Of a stretch of DNA of 29,421 bases, positions 16,647 to 25,200 are shown in pieces. The notes under the pieces were generated by a model, which worked only from the letters and a program-made list of their open reading frames with translations, searched no databases and was not told the DNA's origin. How positions within the stretch are numbered: position 1 is the stretch's first letter; every line of letters starts with the position of its first letter. This DNA comes from CAZWDO01 sp964632485 [NCBI: uncultured bacterium]. GTDB taxonomy: Bacteria; JAGOEH01. The DNA is taken from NCBI GenBank assembly GCA_964632485.1, contig CAZWDO010000003.1, positions 28,519 through 57,939 on the forward strand, written 5' to 3'. The position numbers were made by a program, and so were the translations under genes.

Positions 16647-19600
16647 TTATTTTATAACAGCCATTTTAAACCAGGTTTTAAACTCTTTACCTTCCCAGAC
16701 TGCTTTTAGCAATCCCAGATAAAGATCGCTCTCCAAGGATGAAACATCAATCGGAACAATGTTTTCCGTCATCGGGTAGGATGAGCCGGCTAAGGGACCG
16801 ATCATTTTTTTCCCGCTGACATCATAAATAGTGATGTTAATTTCCGCCGGTTGATAAAGATAATAATAGATAGAGGTCATCGAGCCGTTTACGGGATTGG
16901 GAAAATTATGCGCTGTGGATAGTTCGAACACTTTTTCCGAGGGAATAGCGGCTGTGTCGATGGGTATCCCGTCCGGATTTTGGAAAATATGCTCAAAATT
17001 ATACCCGGCCATCGGCCAGCCAATCCGATCAGCGGTTAACTCAGAGGGATAGACCGCAACCGTTCCCATATTAGTGACCGTTGTCAGAGCGAAATCACCG
17101 CTGCCGGCGGGGGTAGAAACCAGCTTGAGCCATTGCGGGGATTCGGTAATAGTTCCCTCAATGGATAGGGAGAGTTCATTATGAAAATCGCCGTTCCCGT
17201 CAATGACCCATAGACGATGGTCCGGTGTGGCCCAGAGAATGGATTGTTTGCCGGTCTCTTCCATATCCGCCAACACTGGGCTGGCAACAGCTTGATCATA
17301 GGGTTCGGTTCGTTTGGCGGTAAATGGGAAGTTGCTGACAAGGGTTCCGTTATAATTAATGGCATAGAGGGCCTGGTTTGTCGCGACAATCAGTTCTGGA
17401 GTCGGGTCGTCGTCGATATTGCCCAGTACGGGATGGGTTGTGATGGGGCCATTATCGAGTTGGACTGGGAACCCGTCACAATAGTACCCCTGGTCATCGA
17501 GCGTATGGAGAGCGCCGCACTGATCGAGCGCAATCAGTTCTTCCCGTTGGTCGCCATTGAAATCCGCGAGAATGGGCTGTCCCTGGGGCAGGCATTGCCC
17601 GGCCAGTGGCCAATTGCGGATTTCTCCATCGCCCAGGGGGTCCAGGAGTAAGACCCGGCCATATTCCGTCAGCGCTACCAGGCCCCACTCCCTTTGCGGG
17701 GAATAGGTCAATCCGGTGATTTTTCCCCACCCGGTATTCCAGACAATGGCTGTATCTAAGTTAACAAGCCAGATTTCGTCATTGCCGGGTGAAAAAAAGA
17801 GGGAATTGAGGGAATCCTCGGGGTTAAGTTTAACCAGGATTCCCGGGCCTTGATTGAAAGTATCATCTGTTTCCAGCGCGGATGTTTTTGACATTCGCGG
17901 CGAAGAGTCCGGCTTCCCGGTCATACGGAACAGATTACAGGTACGATCGGATTCACTATTCATATTATAAGCAACCACTTCACCGGACCGATAGTAGATC
18001 AGTTGATCCTGCCGGGGATCGCTTAATTTACCCATAAGGGGCAATTCCTGGCAGGAAATCGCGAATAAAAATCCTTGCGAATCGGGATATTGCGTGGGAT
18101 CCCATTGATGGTAGGTTTGCAGTATACCCCGCGCGAGTTGGTGGATACCATATAAATTACCCGCTTGGTCGAGCGCCAGAAAATCATTGAGCGTATCGGC
18201 GCTTTGCGGAAAAGGGAATAGAGCGCGTAGGGGAGCGCTGACACCCAAATTCAGAGTCGAGGTTGGAAACCATTTTTCCCACGATAGAGTAAAATTCATA
18301 GCGGGCCCGCTGGCTGAAATATTCATCACGTGGAGGCCGGAACTAATTCCGCTATAGGAGTTAGAATTGGGTTGAGTCGAGGGTCCGAAATGCGGGTTGT
18401 TGTCCGCTGAAAAAAAGTCAAATTCTGTTCCCAGTTCATTGATAAAAATGCCGATATCATGGGATCCGTCGGCTTCTTCTACAGACAGGAAGGGGTGGGC
18501 GGGGTCTAATTGCAATGTATTGGCTTGCCAGTTATTTGGAATTTCGTCTTCGGTAATGTAGTCCAATTCTGCCACGGATTCATCCACATGCCAGATCAGC
18601 ATGCCGGAACCGGGCAGCAGATAATCATAGACCGGGAGGAAATTTTTATCTAAATCAACGGGTCCGGCAATAACTCCGTCTTTGAGCCAAATAGCGATAT
18701 CACGTTCGCTGGGGTTTTGTTGCCGGTTTTCCACTAAAAAATACTCGTTTGCGGTTATCGGTATCCGATAGATTTTCCCGGGGGACTGGTAAATTTCGCA
18801 GGCATTGACAGTGACATTTTCAGCGGGTTGGTTGAGGGTGATAACGTCATTGAATCCGGCAAAGGCGCGATGGAACGGGTCGGGGTAGCAGGGCAACAGT
18901 CCATGTACGAACATATCGCCCAATTGCGCGGTCAGGAGATTGCCGGCATCCATGAGGCTGAAGTTTCCGACGACGGGACGAAAATCGACAGTTGAATAGA
19001 TATCGACAAATCCCAACTGATGGCCAAATTCATGCGCCAGCACACCGTTGATCACGCCAATGCGGCCATCCTGGCTGGTTGTTTCCGGAATCAGCATCAC
19101 ACTGGCGACATGGTTGGCTCCATTATCAACTGGAACCGGTGTCCCGAGAAAAATGTTGGCTGAGGGCAGATCGTCGGGACTATTCCCCAAGCCGGCCATA
19201 TCCGACTGCCAATCGGACCCGGCATGAAAGAGAATAACCACATCCCATTGTGAAAAATCAAGTTCCGGGTCGGTCGAATCAGCCATTAAAACGGCATCGT
19301 AAACAAACTGGGCGAGGCTTTCATTCCAACTTGAATAGGGGCCATTCTGGCCATAGCGCTGCATCGTCCAGGCCAGACGATATGCCTGGTTCTCAATTTT
19401 GGGATAGACTTGATATGAGAGTTCCAGCCGTCCATCGCTAACCGCCCGGTAATAACGGTCCAGGGCGTCGAGATGTTTTTCAAAATAGTGGCGATTATGA
19501 GGGGTCCGGTCAAATTCGTGTCCTTCTTCGTAAAGGAATTGCGTGGTATCGCGTAAATCAAACAATCCATTGCCGGTAGAAGCGTCTTCACAGTCCGCTT

Positions 19601-19877
19601 GAAATTCAATACGCAACGCCAATACCTTCAACTGCCGGATTGCGGGTGTTCCCCTGGGTAATCCCCATTGGGTTTGGCGCGCGATTTCCGGCAAACCCGC
19701 CTTGGGGTTGGCTGTTTGGTGGAAGGAGGCAAATCCGCTTTTTCGCGCAAGGGGGTGGGGGCCTTCAATCGGTTGGGTTTCAAGCGTTAGCGGGTGTTTA
19801 AGCGGGAATAGGCGGTCACCGCTAAGCGGATAATATCCGATTAAAATGCTGAGTAGTATTAATAAGCAGTTTTTCAT
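16647..19877 (-). CDS. Secreted M6-family metalloprotease with beta-propeller and C-terminal sorting domain
   Basis: After a signal peptide (about 1-20) the catalytic region carries the zinc motif HEFGHQLGFVD (H282, E283, H286, D292) and a Met-turn GNFSLMDAG (M309), as in immune-inhibitor-A type M6 peptidases. Residues about 560-960 contain FG-GAP/VCBS-like propeller blades (ILADFNGDQREELIALD; LGNIDDDPTPELIVATN; LADMEETGKQSILWA). The last about 90 residues form a type IX secretion sorting domain (NFPNPVNGSM, ITIYDVSGKK, ending FKMAVIK). It is therefore expected to cross the outer membrane and be attached or released at the cell surface, and the PorV/PorU-like genes directly upstream supply matching functions. 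It starts 14 nt after the porV stop. The natural substrate is unknown. Confidence 0.9.
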   Translation of the reverse strand: MKNCLLILLSILIGYYPLSGDRLFPLKHPLTLETQPIEGPHPLARKSGFASFHQTANPKAGLPEIARQTQWGLPRGTPAIRQLKVLALRIEFQADCEDASTGNGLFDLRDTTQFLYEEGHEFDRTPHNRHYFEKHLDALDRYYRAVSDGRLELSYQVYPKIENQAYRLAWTMQRYGQNGPYSSWNESLAQFVYDAVLMADSTDPELDFSQWDVVILFHAGSDWQSDMAGLGNSPDDLPSANIFLGTPVPVDNGANHVASVMLIPETTSQDGRIGVINGVLAHEFGHQLGFVDIYSTVDFRPVVGNFSLMDAGNLLTAQLGDMFVHGLLPCYPDPFHRAFAGFNDVITLNQPAENVTVNACEIYQSPGKIYRIPITANEYFLVENRQQNPSERDIAIWLKDGVIAGPVDLDKNFLPVYDYLLPGSGMLIWHVDESVAELDYITEDEIPNNWQANTLQLDPAHPFLSVEEADGSHDIGIFINELGTEFDFFSADNNPHFGPSTQPNSNSYSGISSGLHVMNISASGPAMNFTLSWEKWFPTSTLNLGVSAPLRALFPFPQSADTLNDFLALDQAGNLYGIHQLARGILQTYHQWDPTQYPDSQGFLFAISCQELPLMGKLSDPRQDQLIYYRSGEVVAYNMNSESDRTCNLFRMTGKPDSSPRMSKTSALETDDTFNQGPGILVKLNPEDSLNSLFFSPGNDEIWLVNLDTAIVWNTGWGKITGLTYSPQREWGLVALTEYGRVLLLDPLGDGEIRNWPLAGQCLPQGQPILADFNGDQREELIALDQCGALHTLDDQGYYCDGFPVQLDNGPITTHPVLGNIDDDPTPELIVATNQALYAINYNGTLVSNFPFTAKRTEPYDQAVASPVLADMEETGKQSILWATPDHRLWVIDGNGDFHNELSLSIEGTITESPQWLKLVSTPAGSGDFALTTVTNMGTVAVYPSELTADRIGWPMAGYNFEHIFQNPDGIPIDTAAIPSEKVFELSTAHNFPNPVNGSMTSIYYYLYQPAEINITIYDVSGKKMIGPLAGSSYPMTENIVPIDVSSLESDLYLGLLKAVWEGKEFKTWFKMAVIK

Positions 19878-19891
19878 TACTCAAAACCCGG

Positions 19892-20893
19892 TCAGATGCG
19901 GAACAGGAGTGAGAAAAGCATCTGGTTTTCCAGGGGGTGTCCGGTGTCGCCTTTAAAATAGCCGAAATCGAACTGGAATTTTTCCCACAAAATGCTGGCG
20001 CCGAAGGTGGGCGCTTTAACTTCGCCATCCTTGTCGTAGTAGTATCCGGCGCGGAGTCCGATGGCCTTGGCGTACCAGTATTCAGCTCCGCCGCAATAAA
20101 TTAAGGAGCTGAATTTGTCTTTAAGGTCTTCTCTGGACACTCCGACCATATCAATATCTAAGTCCATAGTAGCGGTTACCTGGTTGTATTCTTTGTTAAT
20201 GATTTTATAAGCGGTGCCGATTTTTAAAACGCGTGGGAGAGGATCTGCTTGAGCGGCGTCAATATAGGCCATTTTTGGCCCGACATTGGCGATGGAAGCA
20301 CCCACTTTCCATTCCGGTTTGAACGGCATGGTGTAGAGGATCCCGGCATCTACGGCAAACGATTTGCCAACGCCCGAACCGACTTCCTGGCCAGCGCCTG
20401 CGGATGCGAGGTGCGAATGGATATATTTAAATGTTCCTCCCACGGCCAGGTAATCTCCGAGATAGGTTCCATAGGATAAAGAGAGCGCGAATTCATAACT
20501 GGAAAAGGAACCTTGGGGAGTTCCGTCTTCGCCAACTCGGTCCTGGGTGCCCAGGAACATGAAGGTTAAATGGGCGGCCACATGCCCGATATCCTTGATG
20601 TTTCTTCCCCAGGCGAAATAGGAAAAGTGCATATCATCCACAAACTGGCGCATCCAGGGCGCGTACATCAGCATGGCCTGATCTTTCTGGATGTTGACGA
20701 GTCCGGCCGGATTGAAGTATGCCGAGCCAATATCGTCGGCCATAGCTGCATACGCCCGTCCTAATCCCCATGAACGCGCATTGGGTGGAATCCGTAAGAA
20801 TAATACGGTTGCCCGGCTGATATCCCGGGCTTCGGCGATACTATTAAAAATGGTTAGTACCAATAACAGCAAAAAGATGTTGGTGCGTTTCAT
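19892..20893 (-). CDS. porV: PorV-like outer-membrane barrel of the type IX secretion system
   Basis: A 333-residue barrel with signal peptide (to about residue 22). The N-terminal family hallmark is FLRIPPNARSWGLGRAYAA then DDIGSAYFNPAGLVNI, matching the PorV/LptO pattern (P-x-ARS-x-G-x-G, then D-D and NPAGL). Strands alternate to the C-terminus, which ends in FSLLFRI. In Porphyromonas PorV shuttles folded cargo from the translocon to the sortase PorU. Here the C25 PorU-like gene is immediately upstream, which supports the call, and an M6 protease with a sorting domain lies downstream. The Shine-Dalgarno AAGGAG (in AAAGGAGTAT) overlaps the C25 stop TAA, so the two are coupled. PorQ and other members of the same barrel family are alternatives, but the PorU neighbour favours PorV. 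Confidence 0.85.
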   Translation of the reverse strand: MKRTNIFLLLLVLTIFNSIAEARDISRATVLFLRIPPNARSWGLGRAYAAMADDIGSAYFNPAGLVNIQKDQAMLMYAPWMRQFVDDMHFSYFAWGRNIKDIGHVAAHLTFMFLGTQDRVGEDGTPQGSFSSYEFALSLSYGTYLGDYLAVGGTFKYIHSHLASAGAGQEVGSGVGKSFAVDAGILYTMPFKPEWKVGASIANVGPKMAYIDAAQADPLPRVLKIGTAYKIINKEYNQVTATMDLDIDMVGVSREDLKDKFSSLIYCGGAEYWYAKAIGLRAGYYYDKDGEVKAPTFGASILWEKFQFDFGYFKGDTGHPLENQMLFSLLFRI

Positions 20894-20906
20894 TGAATAT
20901 ACTCCT

Positions 20907-23900
20907 TTAACGAATCTTTACTAACTTGTTAATCTGATTTTTTTGACTACCGGTAAATGGTTCTCGTACCGTAATCCGATAAAAATAGGTTCCCGCGGCC
21001 AATTCATCACCGGCCCAATCTCTTCCGTCCCATTCAAAAATATTCTGCCCAACGGCAGCCACTCTTTCAAAACGCATGATCCTCCTTCCGGTCATGGTAT
21101 AGATTTCGATCGTCGCCGTTCCACCGGTATTGGTTTCTAACACAAATTGAGTGGAGCTGCGAAATGGATTGGGATAATTATAAACTTGCTGGAGTTCAAT
21201 CCGGCTTTTATTTTGAACTAATACGTTCAGTTGTTTTTCCGCCGGGTTGTTAAAATTATCATAACAGCGGAATAAAAATGTATGATAACCGATACTTAGC
21301 GATTGGAAATGATAAGTAAGGGAGCCCTCCTGGTAGGAGTTCGCCTCATTTTGGAAATAGGGGGTCAGGTCGATGCGTTGTTGGGTATCGTCATCAATCA
21401 TCAGCATGATTTGATGGCCGGGCAAACCGGTTTGATTGATCCCGTTTTCATCATAAAATCGGATGCTCAGGACAGAATTAGGGGTAATTTGAATCTCCTT
21501 CTGTTCGGGCGCCGGCAGGTAGTCAAAACTTACCGTGAGTTCCGGCGCGGTGGTATCGGTCCTGGAACTCGATTTGCCCGTCAAACGCAGGCGGTTATAA
21601 AATCCATCTACCTCGTAGTCTCCGGGCTGATAATATTTCAGGAGAGCGGTTCCTGACTGAAAACCCAAATCCAGGGGCACAATCAGGCGCGCTTGCACGG
21701 TAAAATTTTCAATTTCGGAAAATCCGTGAAATAAGATGAATCCCGGCAGTTGATATGTTACCGGGGTGTAATTTGGTATCTGGTAAACAATCGCGCGGTC
21801 GGGATTTTGCAGCACTACTTGTGTTTTACCGGATGGTTCGCCCAATGTTTGTGACAAGGCCTCCACCGGGGCGGTTATAGTAATTGGATCTCCGGCAACC
21901 AGTGAATCAGATCGGTCGAGCGGAATATTAATCCGATATCCCGGGCGAAGCAATGTCAGGTAAGGATCGCCCAAAAGGTTGTATTGGCGGTTGTTGGTCA
22001 GGGAGGGATGATAGGCCATTTTGGCCATACTGAGCGCCTGGCCGATGGGCAAGCCATATTTAAGGGCGTAAAGCAGAAAGAGTCCATTCAGCGACTCGTT
22101 GGTTCCCGGGAAACTGGCCCGGTTGGAAGCGATGCAGGCGATAGCGCCGGCATCGGCTTGAAGCAGAAGTTTTTCTGCCAGGCAATATCCGTTGAGCATA
22201 TCATAGCGGCCCACATCGCAGGCGGAAGCGTAAAACAGAAAATATTTGTTTTGATTGGTCAGTCGCTGAACATCTTCGCTGCCCTGGAAAATTGTCTCGT
22301 GAGCCAGACGCTCCCAACTACCATGCCCGGTCCAATTGAAAAGAAGGGCCCCTTCATTCAGGGCGTTGCGCAGGTCCACCCGGGCCTGGGGTTTCACTAA
22401 TTTGCTATAATTCATTAGATATATTTTCTCTTTGAGCATGAAATCCGGAATATTGGGTATGATGAGGTTTTCAGTATTGACGGTATGCATCACTTCCACC
22501 TCGTTAGGGTATTGGATATTATCCTCATCATCGGCGGAGATAACGATACCATCGCGCCAGTAATCGCTGGATTTCCGGGTTTGGAATGAGATAAGTTTAT
22601 CAACTACGCTGCGGGCTTCGGTCGTCGAGGTAACCGGGATGCGTCCAATCGCCAACTGAGGGAAGGTTTCGTCCATCGCTGTTCCCGCGCTATTCAAAAA
22701 AAAAGCAAAAAAATCGTCGCTGACGAGATACCCGTCAGGAGTCGTGAAAGAGGTTTCCCATACAGGCAATCTGGATACGACGACATCGGAGAGAGTTCCC
22801 CGAAAATCGGCATTCCCATCTCCGAAAAAGAGCGCGTATTGCAAACGTTCTTGCTGCTGGTTCCAAGTATTGCTGGCATAATAGAGGAAATCGCGCAAAG
22901 CGACGGGTTCATGGGCGCCCCAGCCGAACTCATGGTAAATGTCGGCCACATTAATCACGCGGACAGTAATCCCGTCGCGCTGACGGTAAAATTGCGCCAG
23001 GCGTTCCGCTTCTGATATGAAAATGGGATGGCAAATCATCACGTAGGTGGCGCTTTGATCGGGGCGTCTGAGATACGCCCAGTTTACCGATTCCAGCCGA
23101 GTGGGTTGAAGTATCTGCGAGCGGTAGAGGGCTTTCAGTTGCAGGGATTCCGCCGGATTGAGCTGGATGAACAGAGATTGACCTTGCAGTAACGGTTGAA
23201 AGCGTTGCGGATGAAAAATATCGCTAATGCCCAGCAAGAAATCGGGCGGGGAGGAATCATTTTTAAGACTATATTGCAGCGTCCTGCTTTCCGAGTCGGC
23301 ATCGATCGGGGAAAAAGATTCGTGGTTGCGTCCCCCATCCAATTCCAATCGTTCCTGATATTCGAGAGAAAGGGCGTTAATATACAAATCCTGCGTGATG
23401 GAGCCTGGAAAATTCATTTGAAGCTGGTTAGTTCCGGCCAGCATGGACCCCTGCGAGATCGGAAATTTAATTTTTGAATCATTGATCGGGATATAGACAA
23501 AGGTGTCTTTTACCAATTGCCCATTGAACGATATTTGTATCCGTTGAGACGTCCCTCCGCTGTTGCGGTAAAATTGAACAGTGAGCAGGGCGGTAGAATC
23601 CGCCGCGGGAGCCGCCGTTTCGAGGGAGGCGCTAAAGCTCTGAGCGCTGGTTGCTGATATTTTGGCCCAATACCAGTTAATTCCATTTCCCAGGGGATGT
23701 AAGAGCAGATTTTGCTCTAAATAGATGGTATGCATGGCGCTGGATTGCGAGGATTGCGTGGGGATATCGACGGGAGTCGAGCGCAGGGGGATTTCTGTTC
23801 GCCGGGGTTGAGAATCGAGTACCAACCAATACCAGGTAGTGTCGTCATAAATAGAAGAGGAACCCGTATTTTTTTGATAGTCCCAGCATGGATTGGCTAT

Positions 23901-24173
23901 GGCATAAAACAGCAACTGATCATTGGCATCCCAAATGCCATTGCCATTATCCTCAAATACGGTGGGCACTTCCTGCCATTCAACCCGAGGCTGGCGCAGG
24001 TCATAGGGCAAGCTTTTCCCACCGGAGAAAAAAATGCGGAACTGGTTCGCAGAATAATTTGCCACATTGTTGATGTTTTGTGAAATCCGCTGTCCGGTAA
24101 TTTTATACAATCCGGAAGCCGTCACAGGGATTTTAATATATGCCAGGTAATCCTCCATTTCAGGCACACCCAA
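20907..24173 (-). CDS. porU: PorU-like C25 (gingipain-family) peptidase, main part of a frameshifted gene
   Basis: The frame encodes the C25 catalytic fold with the dyad His in NWTGHGSWE (H617) and Cys in YASACDVGRYD (C652), numbered from 24173. A beta-rich N-terminal region opens with YLAYIKIPVTASGLYKITG, the usual start of the domain after the propeptide. A C-terminal sorting/FlgD-like domain occupies about 1000-1088 (YNYPNPFRSS; IEIYTMTGRRI; AAGTYFYRITV). Position next to porV matches the porU-porV pair of type IX secretion, where PorU cleaves and anchors cargo; a secreted gingipain-like protease is the alternative. The listed start is not a genuine N-terminus. The signal peptide and propeptide are in another frame upstream (24122-24847), and the switch must lie between 24122 and 24224. 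A one-base loss would explain it, either a real mutation or a sequencing error. Confidence 0.85.
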   Translation of the reverse strand: MGVPEMEDYLAYIKIPVTASGLYKITGQRISQNINNVANYSANQFRIFFSGGKSLPYDLRQPRVEWQEVPTVFEDNGNGIWDANDQLLFYAIANPCWDYQKNTGSSSIYDDTTWYWLVLDSQPRRTEIPLRSTPVDIPTQSSQSSAMHTIYLEQNLLLHPLGNGINWYWAKISATSAQSFSASLETAAPAADSTALLTVQFYRNSGGTSQRIQISFNGQLVKDTFVYIPINDSKIKFPISQGSMLAGTNQLQMNFPGSITQDLYINALSLEYQERLELDGGRNHESFSPIDADSESRTLQYSLKNDSSPPDFLLGISDIFHPQRFQPLLQGQSLFIQLNPAESLQLKALYRSQILQPTRLESVNWAYLRRPDQSATYVMICHPIFISEAERLAQFYRQRDGITVRVINVADIYHEFGWGAHEPVALRDFLYYASNTWNQQQERLQYALFFGDGNADFRGTLSDVVVSRLPVWETSFTTPDGYLVSDDFFAFFLNSAGTAMDETFPQLAIGRIPVTSTTEARSVVDKLISFQTRKSSDYWRDGIVISADDEDNIQYPNEVEVMHTVNTENLIIPNIPDFMLKEKIYLMNYSKLVKPQARVDLRNALNEGALLFNWTGHGSWERLAHETIFQGSEDVQRLTNQNKYFLFYASACDVGRYDMLNGYCLAEKLLLQADAGAIACIASNRASFPGTNESLNGLFLLYALKYGLPIGQALSMAKMAYHPSLTNNRQYNLLGDPYLTLLRPGYRINIPLDRSDSLVAGDPITITAPVEALSQTLGEPSGKTQVVLQNPDRAIVYQIPNYTPVTYQLPGFILFHGFSEIENFTVQARLIVPLDLGFQSGTALLKYYQPGDYEVDGFYNRLRLTGKSSSRTDTTAPELTVSFDYLPAPEQKEIQITPNSVLSIRFYDENGINQTGLPGHQIMLMIDDDTQQRIDLTPYFQNEANSYQEGSLTYHFQSLSIGYHTFLFRCYDNFNNPAEKQLNVLVQNKSRIELQQVYNYPNPFRSSTQFVLETNTGGTATIEIYTMTGRRIMRFERVAAVGQNIFEWDGRDWAGDELAAGTYFYRITVREPFTGSQKNQINKLVKIR

Positions 24174-24847
24174 GCCCGGAGTATTCCTTGGATCCGGGAA
24201 AGCTTGGGTTCCGTCTCGATTTTAACGGGGCGGCAATCCGGGTTTAGCGCGATCTTGCGCAATGATGTGGGCAATGGGAGTTCCAGACCGGGCGTTAGCT
24301 GCGCGGGAAATTGATATGTCACTGTGATTCGCATTCGACGGATAATGATGGCCTCGCCTTTTGATTCATCATAGCGCGCCAGTCGAATCGTCCCGGTGGC
24401 GATTGGGTATCCTTCCACGCGCGCCGGTGGGTTTAATTCGACCCAGTTATCGTCGAATATTTCTGAAACAGTGTCATCGGCTATCCGTGTTTTCTGTTGA
24501 TCGATTTGAAATGATTGCCGGCGCTGCCAATCACGCGCTGGGTATAATGTGGAATCGAGTATCTGCCAAGAAATATCATAACGCAGAGAAGACGGAATAA
24601 AAAAACTGAACGTCAGGCCGGGGACAACCCGGGTTCCCGATGGAAACTGTTGAGCGCCATCAATGATGAGAAATGGGGCATCGGTAGCGCCGCCTATGTT
24701 GAAGGTGTCGACCTCAACTAACAGCTCTAACACCTGGCGGGTTGACGTCATCACGGTTAGATGGGCATCGTCTGCTACTAACGATACTGTTCCGTTAATT
24801 ACTAACAAAACTAACAAAAATAATATTCGGTTTAAATACATAGACAT
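24122..24847 (-). CDS. porU: N-terminal signal peptide and propeptide of the PorU-like gene (frame disrupted)
   Basis: The fragment starts MSMYLNRILFLLVLLVINGT, a signal peptide with likely cleavage before ADDAHL. It continues with a beta-rich region typical of C25 propeptides (VPGLTFSFFIPSSLRYDI; IIIRRMRITVTYQFPAQL). After about VKIETEPK the frame turns into non-family sequence and stops at 24122-24124. Meanwhile the main C25 frame becomes meaningful from FPDPRNTPGLGVPEMEDYL. The two pieces therefore belong to one gene of about 1310 codons. The ATG at 24847 or the one two codons later (24841) is chosen because the longer extension to 24919 runs into the 53-codon gene and adds no signal-like sequence. 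No strong Shine-Dalgarno is present. TTGACT, 17 nt, TATTTT just before the ATG could be an extra promoter. Confidence 0.8.
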   Translation of the reverse strand: MSMYLNRILFLLVLLVINGTVSLVADDAHLTVMTSTRQVLELLVEVDTFNIGGATDAPFLIIDGAQQFPSGTRVVPGLTFSFFIPSSLRYDISWQILDSTLYPARDWQRRQSFQIDQQKTRIADDTVSEIFDDNWVELNPPARVEGYPIATGTIRLARYDESKGEAIIIRRMRITVTYQFPAQLTPGLELPLPTSLRKIALNPDCRPVKIETEPKLSRIQGILRAWVCLKWRITWHILKSL

Positions 24848-24885
24848 TAAAATAAAAATTCTTTGGCTAAAAGTCAAGCTAAAAA

Positions 24886-25047
24886 TTACACAGTATGGGT
24901 GAATGACTGCATAAACCAACGAATTCTTTCCGCTTTCTTGTCATCGCCGCGTAGGGCGTACCAGAACGCCTGATAAGCCAATTGCTGAATCAATGTGTAC
25001 TTGTTCACCAATTCGGGGGGAGTGGGCAATCCTGCAATATGTTCCAT
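24886..25047 (-). CDS. Small 53-residue protein at the head of the PorU-PorV operon
   Basis: An ORF of 53 codons begins with ATG at 25045-25047 and ends with TAA at 24886-24888. It is preceded by a near-perfect Shine-Dalgarno (AAAGGAG, 7 nt from the ATG). The product starts MEHIAGLPTPPELVNKYTLI, continues QQLAYQAFWYALRGDDKKAE and ends RIRWFMQSFTHTV. A Pro-rich start is followed by mostly amphipathic helix; there is no signal peptide or TM helix, so it is probably cytoplasmic. No family is recognised. A sigma54-type promoter lies about 55-70 nt upstream, and the porU start follows 38 nt after its stop, so it is probably the first gene of that operon. Its strong translation signal and position make it a real gene despite its size. 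It could be a regulator or simply a small leader gene. Confidence 0.65.
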   Translation of the reverse strand: MEHIAGLPTPPELVNKYTLIQQLAYQAFWYALRGDDKKAERIRWFMQSFTHTV

Positions 25048-25100
25048 AAATTTCTCCTTTGAATGAAGAGTGGAAGAGTGATAGGCTCAATAATTATATA

Positions 25101-25118
25101 CTGCATTTATTGTGCCAA
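25101..25118 (-). promoter_or_regulatory. Sigma54-type (-24/-12) promoter of the small ORF-PorU-PorV operon
   Basis: The minus strand reads TTGGCACAATAAATGCAG. It has the full TGGCAC element and exactly 10 nt between GG and GC; the -12 part is ATGCA instead of TTGCA. The predicted start near 25091 leaves a 44-nt leader with AAAGGAG before the ATG at 25047. A sigma70 reading (TATAAT at 25092-25097 on the minus strand) lacks a -35 box at proper spacing. Confidence 0.6.
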
Positions 25119-25142
25119 ACGAATTGAATTTTTAGTTTTGAC

Positions 25143-25170
25143 TTGACATTTTCATTTTTTACTATATATT
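25143..25170 (+). promoter_or_regulatory. Sigma70-type promoter of secA
   Basis: The plus strand reads TTGACA (25143-25148), 16 nt, TATATT (25165-25170). It is close to consensus, and a second TATAAT overlaps 3' at 25170-25175. The transcription start near 25177 gives a leader of about 200 nt. The promoter lies back to back with the minus-strand sigma54-type promoter at 25101-25118. Confidence 0.65.
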
Positions 25171-25187
25171 ATAATGAAATGCAATAT

Positions 25188-25200
25188 TCACCAATGGTGA
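25188..25200. promoter_or_regulatory. Perfect dyad TCACC-AAT-GGTGA in the secA leader, possible regulator site
   Basis: The 13-bp element has 5-bp perfect arms and a 3-bp centre. It lies about 10 nt after the predicted secA start and about 100 bp upstream of the start of the opposite sigma54-type promoter. It could be an operator or enhancer site for the PorU operon, or a small 5' hairpin of the secA transcript. It does not resemble the inverted repeat upstream of the serpin. Confidence 0.3.

Noticed and set aside
17217-17651. 144-codon plus-strand ORF opposite the M6 protease propeller
   Set aside because: Shadow of a GC-richer coding region; the minus-strand frame has clear FG-GAP repeats.
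24195-24215. Programmed -1 frameshift signal in the PorU-like gene
   Set aside because: No X-XXY-YYZ slippery heptamer was found near the junction, so mutation or sequencing error is more likely.
24848-24919. Upstream in-frame extension of the PorU-like N-terminal fragment to 24919
   Set aside because: It overlaps the 53-codon gene, destroys the signal-peptide start and has no ribosome-binding site.
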